Shown: positions 6,002 to 12,937 of the stretch, piece after piece | Numbering within the stretch: the first letter of the stretch is position 1 | How the letters are laid out: each line of letters starts with the position of its first letter | Assembly (NCBI GenBank): GCA_024280675.1 | Contig: JAJRPT010000097.1 | Location: 1 to 17,649 of the forward strand | Direction of reading: 5' to 3' | Length of the DNA stretch: 17,649 bases | From: Bacteroidota bacterium | GTDB taxonomy: Bacteria; Bacteroidota; Ignavibacteria; Kapaibacteriales; UBA2268 | Program-made: the position numbers and the translations under genes | Notes under the pieces: model-generated | The model's database searches: none | Seen by the model: the letters and a program-made list of their open reading frames with translations, nothing else | Told to the model about the DNA's origin: nothing

Positions 6002-8231
6002 TGGGCAAAATACTAAAAGAGTTATTGGATTAATATCCTGTCTTATTCTATTTTTCTTTACGAGTTCCTTGGTAGCAAAAAAGCCAAGCATTGCACTGGT
6101 GCTTTCTGGCGGTGGGGCTCGTGGTCTTGCCCACATTGGAGCAATCAAAGCACTCGAACAGAATGGCATTTTCCCAGACTATGTAATCGGAACCAGCATA
6201 GGTTCTGTAATTGGTGCAATGTATTCGGCAGGCTATTCACCACTTCAAATGGACTCAATCGCACAAAATACCGATTGGGAAGATCTTTTCAGCCTTGGTG
6301 ACAAATACGAGCGGAAGAACCAATTTATTGATCAAAAGAAGAATGCCCAATCAAACTATATCAGATTCCGCTTTGACGGACTCACATTCGAGGCTCCTCA
6401 ATCCATTCAAAGAGGACATAAGCTGGATTACTTTCTTTACAATATGCTCTGGGATGCACCCTTCCATTCATTTTCTGATTTTAATAATCTGAGGTATCCT
6501 TTTCGTGCGGTTGCCACCGATCTCATCTCAGGCAAAGCCGTATCACTCAAGGGCGGCTCTTTGGCTTTGGCAATCAAGGCAAGTTCTGCCGTTCCTCTTC
6601 GCTATTCTCCAGTCAGAATAGGCGATATGCTACTTCTTGACGGCGGTCTCAAGGGCAATCTACCTCTTTTTGCAAGCCAGGAATTCTCACCCGATATAAT
6701 TATTGCAATCAACACAGGTTCGCCTTTGCTTTCCTCTGCCGAGCTAAGTGGTCCGCTCGAGATAGCCGACCAAATCATTGGACTGATGGCAAATCACCAC
6801 GAAGAACATCAAACTGACTCGAAAACCTATATCATTCACCCTGCCAAAGACGAGGTACGCAACAGCGACTTCTCAAGAACTAGCGAAATAATCTCCGATT
6901 CCCACCAACACACCTTGAGCAAAATAAATTCAATCAAAGCATTCTTGAAAAGAAATAACTGGAAAGAGGAAAATGCTAATCGCCCACATCCCAAAGCTAA
7001 TTTTGACTATTCCAAAATGATTATAGATTCTCTTTATATCAACACTGGTGGAAGTGAGTTCTTAGTCCAAAGAGATTTAGAAATAGGAGTTGGCAAAACC
7101 CTAAGCAAGAAAGATTTACTAAACTCCTATATTAATTTACTTTCTTCTGGACTTTACAAAGATGTTGATATTCGGTTGGAGAAAAATAAAAATGATGAAA
7201 ACATAATCCATGTCAAGGTATGGGAAAACCCACGGCATAATATTTTACTTGGTCTGAGGGTCGATGACGAGCGGAATGCACGCGCAAAGGTCGTATTCTT
7301 GAGGGACAATTTATTTGGACTAGGAGGCAGAGCATCTTTTGTCATCAGTGGCGGAGCAAGAGATTTCCTCACCAGCGTCGAGCTTGCCAATCCAAGAATT
7401 GCCAAAACTCCATTTTCTTTTTTGATTAACACCTATTACAGCACCAAGGATTTCTTTTATTACAAGGACGACAGCCAAGGTCTTCCAAGCGATCGTTACA
7501 AGAGGAGCCTAGATTACCAAAGACGCTACCAAAGAGCCGGCGTAAAACTTTCATCTGGTATTAACCTAAAGAAATTTGGTAATCTGAGCATGCAGTACAG
7601 ATTCGAGCGGCAACGTTTCTTTGGAGTAAACGATAAATTAAAAAGTGATTTCCTATCTCTTTCAACCATAAAGGCTGAGTTATTAATTGACACTGAGAAC
7701 TCTTCATATTTCCCAAGCTCTGGTTCTTTGATAAATCTTTCATCTGAGTCGAATTTATTTTCCGAACCCGGTGCCGAGTTCAGCAAGTTTGAATTCCTAT
7801 ACCGCAGCAACATTTCTATTTCTGAATTAACTTTCATTCCTAGCCTACATTTTGGCGTAGCAGACCGCACATTGCCCGAACTTGAACATTTCATCCTAGG
7901 CGGACAGCAGGACTTCTTTGGGTGGCGCGAGAATGAATCCCGGGGCAGGCAGATATTCCTTTCAAACATTAAGCTAAGGTACAAGCTACCAGTGAACTTC
8001 TTTGTAGACACTTACACGTCCATCCGTTATGATTTAGGACAGAGTTGGGCAGAACCTGAGTCGATAAAATTCAATAGTCTACGCCATGGCATTGGTGCAT
8101 CTATCAGTCTCGACAGCCCAATCGGACCAGCCTCTGTTTCACTTGGTCAGAGTTTCTATTTTGTCAAATCAGGCCACTTTGCAATAAGAGGTCCACTCAT
8201 GGTTTACTTTTCACTCGGCACAGAGCTTTAA
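5994..8231 (+). CDS. Patatin-like phospholipase fused to POTRA and outer-membrane barrel (type Vd autotransporter-like)
   Basis: Start chosen at the ATG 5994 because a signal peptide begins right after it (basic TKR, then VIGLISCLILFFFTSSLVA, about residues 7-28) and AAGGA lies 11 bases upstream; an in-frame ATG at 5916 would add 26 atypical residues. The patatin domain (about 31-300) keeps the oxyanion-hole GGGARG (39-44), the nucleophile Ser68 in GTSIGS, and the dyad Asp216 in LLLDGG, so it should be an active lipid acyl hydrolase. A POTRA-like domain (about 342-412) and a BamA/Omp85-type 'surface antigen' barrel (about 415-745) follow; GGQQDFFGWRE sits late in the barrel. This is the domain order of Pseudomonas PlpD, where the barrel exports the lipase. 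Location: outer membrane, with the lipase in the periplasm or outside. It is monocistronic and converges on the next gene. Confidence 0.93.
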   Translation: MSSGQNTKRVIGLISCLILFFFTSSLVAKKPSIALVLSGGGARGLAHIGAIKALEQNGIFPDYVIGTSIGSVIGAMYSAGYSPLQMDSIAQNTDWEDLFSLGDKYERKNQFIDQKKNAQSNYIRFRFDGLTFEAPQSIQRGHKLDYFLYNMLWDAPFHSFSDFNNLRYPFRAVATDLISGKAVSLKGGSLALAIKASSAVPLRYSPVRIGDMLLLDGGLKGNLPLFASQEFSPDIIIAINTGSPLLSSAELSGPLEIADQIIGLMANHHEEHQTDSKTYIIHPAKDEVRNSDFSRTSEIISDSHQHTLSKINSIKAFLKRNNWKEENANRPHPKANFDYSKMIIDSLYINTGGSEFLVQRDLEIGVGKTLSKKDLLNSYINLLSSGLYKDVDIRLEKNKNDENIIHVKVWENPRHNILLGLRVDDERNARAKVVFLRDNLFGLGGRASFVISGGARDFLTSVELANPRIAKTPFSFLINTYYSTKDFFYYKDDSQGLPSDRYKRSLDYQRRYQRAGVKLSSGINLKKFGNLSMQYRFERQRFFGVNDKLKSDFLSLSTIKAELLIDTENSSYFPSSGSLINLSSESNLFSEPGAEFSKFEFLYRSNISISELTFIPSLHFGVADRTLPELEHFILGGQQDFFGWRENESRGRQIFLSNIKLRYKLPVNFFVDTYTSIRYDLGQSWAEPESIKFNSLRHGIGASISLDSPIGPASVSLGQSFYFVKSGHFAIRGPLMVYFSLGTEL

Positions 8232-8854
8232 TATATTAATTCCCGGGCCCTGTCAAAACCGGCACCTTCTCTTATTATCTCAAACTCATCTTTTGTCATA
8301 TCAATCACAGTCGATTCACCCACAAACTCATACTCTTGGGACTCTATAACAATATCAACTTGAGAAGATAGATTGTCTATAATTTCATCTGCCATAGAAT
8401 CATCACCAGAGCTCACGGCCGAGATAGAAATCAATGGCTCGCCCAACTCCTTGACCAGCTCAGCTATCAAGTTTCCATTCGGTACTCTAATGCCAGATGT
8501 CTTCCTTTTTGGATTTTGTGCAAATCTTGGTACTAGCTTCGAGGCTGGCAAAATAAAAGTATAAGGGCCAGGGATTAGTGATTTTATAGTCTTATAAGCC
8601 GAATTGGACACCTTAGCATATTCGGCAATACCAGACAATGACTCGCAGACAAATGTCAAATAATTCTTTTGAGTGAGCGATCTAATCGCTCGAATTCGTG
8701 CAATAGCGTTCTTATTCTCCAGCCTGCAGGCGAGTGCAAATCCTGTATCGGCTGGATATAGGATTAAAGCTCCATCTCGAATTTTCTGAACTATACTTAC
8801 TATTTTGTTACGTTCAGGAGTGATGTGATGTATGTTAAATATTTCACTTGTCAT
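8228..8854 (-). CDS. Sua5/YciO/YrdC family protein (YciO-type)
   Basis: A 208-residue cytoplasmic protein of the family that includes L-threonylcarbamoyladenylate synthase, which makes the precursor of t6A37 in ANN-decoding tRNAs. Seen: LILYPADTGFALACRLENKN (about 31-50), RIRAIRS, LTFVC, IPGPYTFILPAS, RKTSGIRVPN, PLISISAV and a terminal TVIDMTKDEFEIIREGAG. The order and wording (YPxDxGxALxC, RKTxGxRVP, TVIDxT, REG) match the YciO branch more closely than TsaC or Sua5. Whether YciO proteins are the main t6A enzyme is uncertain, so I give no symbol. The ATG overlaps the stop of the upstream secreted-protein gene (ATGA). Its own TAA shares bases with the stop of the convergent patatin gene, leaving no room for a terminator between them. 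Confidence 0.86.
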   Translation of the reverse strand: MTSEIFNIHHITPERNKIVSIVQKIRDGALILYPADTGFALACRLENKNAIARIRAIRSLTQKNYLTFVCESLSGIAEYAKVSNSAYKTIKSLIPGPYTFILPASKLVPRFAQNPKRKTSGIRVPNGNLIAELVKELGEPLISISAVSSGDDSMADEIIDNLSSQVDIVIESQEYEFVGESTVIDMTKDEFEIIREGAGFDRARELIY

Positions 8855-9909
8855 TTATAATCTCTTAGAACTTCTTTTGTCAATTTTCTTAATAATTCTC
8901 TATAATTTTCAGTGCTGTCTTCTTCGAGCAATTCTTCTGCTTGATTAATTATTTCTATTCCATTCTTACTTATTCTACAGAAATATATTTTCAATTTGGC
9001 ACCTTCGGGCAAACGCTCAAACTCACCAGTAATATAATATTCAACATTAAAATCATGCAATACCTTCAGCTCAAAGCGAGTTGGTGCGTCGTAGTTTTCA
9101 ACCCCGTACATATTGTTAAGTGCGTAAAGAGTATCCCTTGACGCAATATCATAGCACACAAACTTATCGCTCGACCTCACCCATTGATAAATAGTTTCTG
9201 CTGCATCGTATGAGCTTACAATTTCCTCATCGAACAATTTCCATGATTTTAATCTGTCATCATCAATATATTTCAAGCCTCCAACCACTATCGTCTTGTG
9301 CGGATAGACCCTGAGCGAGGAGTCCAATCCATGCCAAAAGAGCGAATCAGAAAATGCCGAAGCAATCGCCCTTTGAAGCCCTTGCAAAAGAGTAGGATCG
9401 ATCACATCTTTGTCATCCTCACTTTGTTTATACCGAATCTCGGCCCAGGCTTGAGCCCAAAGAACGGGAACACTATCTCGCTTAGACTTGAGCCGAAGAT
9501 TTACACCAAGAATATTTTCTAGTTTATTTATTCTCAGAAATGCGGCATAATCTGCTCCTAGGCTGTCATAATAGAGCATAAAGTCCTCACCCGACTCCTT
9601 GCTAATCAGATATTTGTCTCTGAACTCCCTTCGCTCCTTTTCTGTTATAAAATCTATTTTCGGACTCATTCTCGAACAAATTGAAAAAGCTGCATCGACC
9701 TTCCAGCGTGGCAAATCCTCAAGGCCATCACCAATTTCTACTTTTGCAAGAATTATCCTTACCCCAGGCTCTAAAGTATCAACTGTGAAGCTAGAGCTGA
9801 TGACATGGGTTTGAATGTCACTAGGCAAACTATCTTGAGCTTGAGCAACCACAAACAGGCCGAGCGTTACATGTATCCAAAAAAGCATTAACATTTTGTT
9901 CATCATCAT
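8851..9909 (-). CDS. Exported protein of unknown function
   Basis: I do not recognise a named family. The 352-residue product begins with three Met codons and a clear signal peptide (MLMLFWIHVTLGLFVVAQA, likely cleavage before QDS), so it should be periplasmic or outer-membrane attached; there is no lipobox cysteine. The mature part seems to hold two similar alpha/beta units, each with a 'single-strand plus G/A-D-Y' pattern: LGADYAAFLRINKL (about 121-134) and FNVEYYITGEFERL (about 296-309), both followed by a strand about a computed value (KLKIYFCRI). That layout resembles the TolB N-terminal/CsgG-like fold of secreted helper proteins, but only weakly. AAGAGAA lies upstream at a fair distance as a ribosome site. 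It is translationally coupled to the downstream YciO-type gene. Confidence 0.7.
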   Translation of the reverse strand: MMMNKMLMLFWIHVTLGLFVVAQAQDSLPSDIQTHVISSSFTVDTLEPGVRIILAKVEIGDGLEDLPRWKVDAAFSICSRMSPKIDFITEKERREFRDKYLISKESGEDFMLYYDSLGADYAAFLRINKLENILGVNLRLKSKRDSVPVLWAQAWAEIRYKQSEDDKDVIDPTLLQGLQRAIASAFSDSLFWHGLDSSLRVYPHKTIVVGGLKYIDDDRLKSWKLFDEEIVSSYDAAETIYQWVRSSDKFVCYDIASRDTLYALNNMYGVENYDAPTRFELKVLHDFNVEYYITGEFERLPEGAKLKIYFCRISKNGIEIINQAEELLEEDSTENYRELLRKLTKEVLRDYK

Positions 9910-9955
9910 TTTTATTTCTCTTGTTCAATTCTTCAAATATTAATAAAAATAATTA

Positions 9956-9985
9956 TTTATTTATTTTTAATTTATTTATTTTTAA
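9956..9985. repeat. Perfect tandem repeat, 2 x 15 bp, in the divergent spacer
   Basis: The 15-mer TTTATTTATTTTTAA occurs twice head to tail (9956-9970 and 9971-9985) and a further partial TTTAA follows. It sits in the 125-base, almost pure A+T spacer between the divergent minus-strand exported-protein gene and the plus-strand regulator. It may act as an UP-element-like or bend-inducing sequence for either promoter, or may simply be replication slippage in AT-rich DNA. Confidence 0.75.
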
Positions 9986-9986
9986 T

Positions 9987-10014
9987 TTAACATCTTCACA
10001 AATTTACTTATACC
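9987..10014 (+). promoter_or_regulatory. Candidate promoter for the receiver/HD-like gene
   Basis: TTAACA (9987-9992) and TATACC (10009-10014) are separated by 16 bases. Transcription would begin about 14 bases before the ATG at 10035, giving a very short leader with no Shine-Dalgarno sequence. A TAAATTTG in the minus direction (9999-10006) could serve the divergent gene, but it lacks a good upstream box. Both are low-confidence pattern matches in AT-rich DNA. Confidence 0.3.
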
Positions 10015-10034
10015 CTGATTAAATAAAAACTTTG

Positions 10035-11495
10035 ATGCCTAATAAATTACTAATACTTGACAATGATTCATTTATGGTGAAAATCCTGACAAAGCTTTTT
10101 TCCAACCTTTATGAAGTTGCCTCAGCTCCTGGGGGCGAGGAAGCCATTGGAATAATAAAGAAAGGATTCTCCCCCGGTGTGATAATTTCTTCACTCGTAC
10201 TAAGGGGTATGAATGGTGATGATTTCCTCTCCAGAACTCTCAAAGTTCTTCCCTTCACATCCAGGATAATACTCACATCGAAAACAGACACCAAAGAATT
10301 GCTAGAGATTCTCACAAGAAGCGAAGCCCATCTCTACATCAATAAACCGTTCAACAATCTCAGTCTTATGCAGGCCGTAAAACTAGGATTCGACCGCTAT
10401 AACGACAAAACTAGACTTGCCCACAAAACGCCCGGTGACAGCGCCACCCTCCAAGAAGCCAAAGAACGCAACTACTCAACCACCAAAGAAATTTTAAATC
10501 TTGTTTCACTTCAATCACAAATTAATGAAAACTTTTATTTTAACAAACACACAAATGATGTAATCTCAGTTGCCAAATACCTTGGCGAACAGCTTCAATT
10601 AAGCGACGAACAGATTTCCAACATTGTCCTATGCTCAATGATCCACAATCATTATCTGGTAGGTCTTCCAGATGCTCTGAAGCTGGCAAACCCTGCCACC
10701 ATGTTTGCTCCAGAAGAAGTCGCAGCATTTTTCGATCATTTTAAAATATCATTAAACAATTTAAAAAGGGTTGGGATTCTTTCAAAATACCTAGAGATGG
10801 TTGCGCTCATTTTTGAGCACAACGATGGCTCAGGCATGCCATTTTCTGCAACTGGGCCCAGCATCCCCAAAGAAATACAAGTAATCGCCATAGTGAACAT
10901 GTATTTCGACATGGTTTATAAACTCCCCCTTGGCAAACTACACGAGCTAAAGGTCACTGGAAAGACAATACAATCACCTGCAGAAACCGTCAAACGCCAC
11001 AAGGATGCCGTGACCCTGATGTACAAGCATATCAAATGGTTCGACCATGACTTGCTCTATAAGTTCAATGATATGCTCAAGAAAAGAGAGCTGAAAGCTC
11101 TTCGTTTCAACACTAAAAAACTTAGCCTAGACTATAATGTAAAACTCTGGGGTACGCCCGATTTTATTGGCGAGTCAAAGGAAGAGTTCCAATACAAGAT
11201 AAATCACGGCAGGCGAACAAAGGTAGTCCAACTCAACAGCAATGGCGAAGAGATTTCCACACACATCCGCCTCTTCACCTACATCAATCTCCTAGAAAGT
11301 GGTCAAAAGCTAGCCCGTGATGTAAAGACATTACAAGGCAGCGTCGTTATGACAAAGGGAACAGTGCTTGACCAAGAACATATCAGCAAAATGGCAAGAT
11401 TACTCCAAGAAAGAAAAATTCAAGAGACACTTGATGTAATTATCGAAGAAAAGCCTGTGGGCAAAGAAGACAAAGAATCATTCCCCAAAAATTAG
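10035..11495 (+). CDS. Degenerate response regulator: pseudo-receiver plus HD-GYP-like domain
   Basis: Start chosen at ATG 10035 (a TTG lies one codon upstream). Residues 4-120 form a CheY-like receiver: acidic pair Asp9/Asp11, Thr81 and Lys104 (NKPF) are kept. The phospho-acceptor position in PGVIISSLVLRGMNG is Ser53 where the family has Asp, so classical phosphorylation should not occur. Residues about 155-310 resemble an HD-GYP phosphodiesterase (c-di-GMP hydrolysis) with His172. The HD pair reads His204-Asn205, the HHExxDGxGYP motif reads EHNDGSGMP (261-269), and the later metal-binding Asp is replaced (IVNMYFDM). Residues about 410-475 (LLESGQKLARDV, GSVVMTKGTVL) look like the small domain often found with HD-GYP proteins. 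Likely a non-catalytic regulator or ligand/protein-binding adaptor; that is inference. Monocistronic in appearance. Confidence 0.82.
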   Translation: MPNKLLILDNDSFMVKILTKLFSNLYEVASAPGGEEAIGIIKKGFSPGVIISSLVLRGMNGDDFLSRTLKVLPFTSRIILTSKTDTKELLEILTRSEAHLYINKPFNNLSLMQAVKLGFDRYNDKTRLAHKTPGDSATLQEAKERNYSTTKEILNLVSLQSQINENFYFNKHTNDVISVAKYLGEQLQLSDEQISNIVLCSMIHNHYLVGLPDALKLANPATMFAPEEVAAFFDHFKISLNNLKRVGILSKYLEMVALIFEHNDGSGMPFSATGPSIPKEIQVIAIVNMYFDMVYKLPLGKLHELKVTGKTIQSPAETVKRHKDAVTLMYKHIKWFDHDLLYKFNDMLKKRELKALRFNTKKLSLDYNVKLWGTPDFIGESKEEFQYKINHGRRTKVVQLNSNGEEISTHIRLFTYINLLESGQKLARDVKTLQGSVVMTKGTVLDQEHISKMARLLQERKIQETLDVIIEEKPVGKEDKESFPKN

Positions 11496-11583
11496 GACAG
11501 CCAGTTAATCATTAATTAATTCGGTTGAATTATGAATAAAATAATTAACAAGTTCAAGAGGTAACAATCAAAATCCGTGTACA

Positions 11584-11627
11584 GCAGAAAAAGAAAAAGC
11601 CTTGAGAACTAGTGTTTTCAAGGCTTT
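11584..11627 (-). terminator. Intrinsic terminator of the tRNA-Ser gene
   Basis: Arms 11596-11609 and 11614-11627 can form a 14-bp stem (one G-U pair) with a four-base loop TAGT. Read on the minus strand, the stem is followed by TTCTTTTTCTG, a T-rich tail. There is no T-run on the plus-strand side, so it serves the minus-strand tRNA transcript, 14 bases after its 3' end, and not the regulator gene that approaches from the left. Confidence 0.8.
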
Positions 11628-11641
11628 AGGCTTCTGAGAAG

Positions 11642-11724
11642 CGGAAGATGAGGGACTCGAACCCCCATAGGCTTGCGCCCGGCAGTTTTCAAGACTGCTG
11701 CAATACCAATTATGCGAATCTTCC
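11642..11724 (-). tRNA. tRNA-Ser (anticodon UGA)
   Basis: On the minus strand the 83 bases fold as a class II tRNA. The acceptor arm GGAAGAT pairs with ATCTTCC and leaves discriminator G, as expected for serine. The D arm has the loop TAATTGGTAT, the anticodon stem is GCAGT/ACTGC with loop CTTGAAA (anticodon TGA, reading UCN codons), a long variable arm forms around GGC-GCAA-GCC, and the T arm contains GGTTCGAGTCC. The CCA end is not encoded, so it must be added by the nucleotidyltransferase. The gene stands alone with its own promoter and terminator. A short palindrome (GCTTC-TGA-GAAGC, 11630-11642) begins at the discriminator and may mark the 3' trailer cut by RNases. Confidence 0.97.
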
Positions 11725-11749
11725 TAAAGAATGAGCGTCATTCCAAGAA

Positions 11750-11780
11750 CAAATATAAAAGTTTTATCTGTGATTGTCAA
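11750..11780 (-). promoter_or_regulatory. Promoter of tRNA-Ser
   Basis: On the minus strand TTGACA (11775-11780) is followed after exactly 17 bases by TATATTTG (11750-11757). This is both a near-perfect sigma-70 promoter and a match to the Bacteroidota form TTG ... TAnnTTTG. Transcription should start near 11744, about 20 bases before the tRNA. Confidence 0.8.
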
Positions 11781-12063
11781 GAAAAAACTGCCTACCTCTT
11801 ATAAAATGTTATAAAAAAGAACTGTCCAGCAAAAAACTTACTTATAAAAAAAAATACAAATTAAAATTATCAGCAATCAAGTTTACTCCTTATATAATAA
11901 TAATTTATAACAAATACCTAACTATAATAAATTTATTTCAATTCACCCTTATCTCCTTATATTTAAATTATTTAATTAAAATACCTGAGACAAACTATTT
12001 TAAAAGAATGAGCTAAGATTTTGAAAAATATAGAGAAAAAACTCTTTTCCTCAAAAATTTTCC

Positions 12064-12094
12064 TTGCATTATAAAAATCTTAGTGTTACATTTG
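12064..12094 (+). promoter_or_regulatory. Promoter of the ftsQAZ operon
   Basis: TTGCAT (12064-12069), a 17-base spacer and TACATTTG (12087-12094) match the same TTG/TAnnTTTG layout and spacing as the tRNA-Ser promoter. The start point should be near 12100, giving a leader of about 100 bases before the ftsQ start codon. Confidence 0.7.
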
Positions 12095-12142
12095 AATTAA
12101 TGTCACTTGGGTACATCCCGAAATGATGTTAAAGCATAGAGA

Positions 12143-12171
12143 GTGAGTTCCCGCCTTTAAATCGAATTCAC
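12143..12171 (+). promoter_or_regulatory. Hairpin in the ftsQ leader
   Basis: GTGAGTTC (12143-12150) pairs with GAATTCAC (12164-12171), eight base pairs with one G-U, around a 13-base loop CCGCCTTTAAATC. A smaller GGG/CCC hairpin (12109-12119) lies just upstream. There is no T-run, so it is not a terminator. It may affect message stability or access to the ftsQ start, or may be fortuitous; I do not recognise a known riboswitch. Confidence 0.35.
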
Positions 12172-12203
12172 AATACAAAACATAATTAATTGAGAATGTA
12201 CTT

Positions 12204-12893
12204 TTGAGAAAAGTATTATTTTATATATCGCTGGTCATATTTATCGGCTCGTTTTCCTATTTGATTTTCTTGTCAAATAAATGGAGTGACGGGCTTGCTC
12301 TTGAGCAGTTAAATGTATCTGGGACTAAGTATTTGAAAGATGAAGAACTTACAGAAAACTACAAAGGCTTGATTGGGAAAAGAATAGCCGAGATTAATTT
12401 GAAAGAAATAGAATTGGAATTAGAAGAGTCACCTTTCGTTTCAAATGTTTATGCCCAGATAGACCATGATGAACTTTTTTTGAGGGTGAGAGAAAGATTT
12501 CCCGTTTGTTATTTGTTCGATGGTGACCAGTTGGCAATGACTAGTGGTGATTTAGAGAAAATGCCACTTCGCAAAATAGACGGGCGGACTGATATGCCAA
12601 TCTTAAAAGGAAACCACCCAACAAACAAAGAAAGAGATGCCTTTATATTGTTTATTGATAAAATGAAGAGTGAATTACTTTGGAGTTTGAGTTCAGAAAT
12701 ATTGATTGAAGAGGGTGGAATTAAGATTGTTTGCACTGAAAAGAAAATCATCATCAATTTTGGCAAGCTAATGATGATGGATGAAAAAATTAATAACTTT
12801 AATATATTTTGGAACTTCTACATCTCAGGCAAAGTTGATAAGACGTTTAAAATTATTGACTTACGTTGGGCAAACAGAGTTGTCCTGTCCTAG
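12204..12893 (+). CDS. ftsQ: Cell division protein FtsQ
   Basis: FtsQ/DivIB is a bitopic inner-membrane protein that links early and late parts of the division machine through its periplasmic domains. The 229-residue product has a short cytoplasmic start (MRK), one membrane helix (about 4-24), a POTRA domain (about 34-104: LEQLNVSGTKYLKDEEL to DELFLRVRERFPV), and a beta domain (about 105-229) with LRKIDGRTDMPIL. These features and the place before ftsA make the call. The start is TTG (TTGAGAAAAG): there is no ATG, the membrane helix begins at once, and no Shine-Dalgarno sequence is visible, so initiation may be weak, in keeping with the low amounts of FtsQ in other bacteria. The leader contains a good promoter. 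The usual upstream murC/murB/ddl genes are missing. Confidence 0.9.
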   Translation: MRKVLFYISLVIFIGSFSYLIFLSNKWSDGLALEQLNVSGTKYLKDEELTENYKGLIGKRIAEINLKEIELELEESPFVSNVYAQIDHDELFLRVRERFPVCYLFDGDQLAMTSGDLEKMPLRKIDGRTDMPILKGNHPTNKERDAFILFIDKMKSELLWSLSSEILIEEGGIKIVCTEKKIIINFGKLMMMDEKINNFNIFWNFYISGKVDKTFKIIDLRWANRVVLS

Positions 12894-12937
12894 ATTTTTT
12901 TTTATTGGGGAGTATTATTTACACAAGTGGATTTTAA

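Larger units (their letters stand above)
11725..12203. other. About 480 bases without a protein gene, between tRNA-Ser and ftsQ
   Basis: The left part carries the minus-strand tRNA promoter and the right part the ftsQ promoter and leader. The middle (about 11785-12060) is very AT-rich and holds only an 80-codon TTG-started frame of Lys, Ile, Leu and Tyr codons, with no ribosome site and no recognisable domain, which I consider chance. I see no RNA gene, repeat array or mobile element in it. Confidence 0.6.

Noticed and set aside
7526..8011. 161-codon minus-strand frame inside the patatin-barrel gene
   Set aside because: Antisense shadow of a clear barrel-coding region, with no recognisable family or ribosome site.
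11517..11532. Six-bp hairpin (TAATTC-GGTT-GAATTA) after the receiver/HD-like gene
   Set aside because: Weak stem with no following T-run, so not supportable as a terminator.
11774..12016. 80-codon plus-strand frame in the gap before ftsQ
   Set aside because: It starts at TTG inside the tRNA promoter, has no ribosome site, and codes almost only for Lys, Ile, Leu, Tyr and Asn as expected from AT-rich non-coding DNA.
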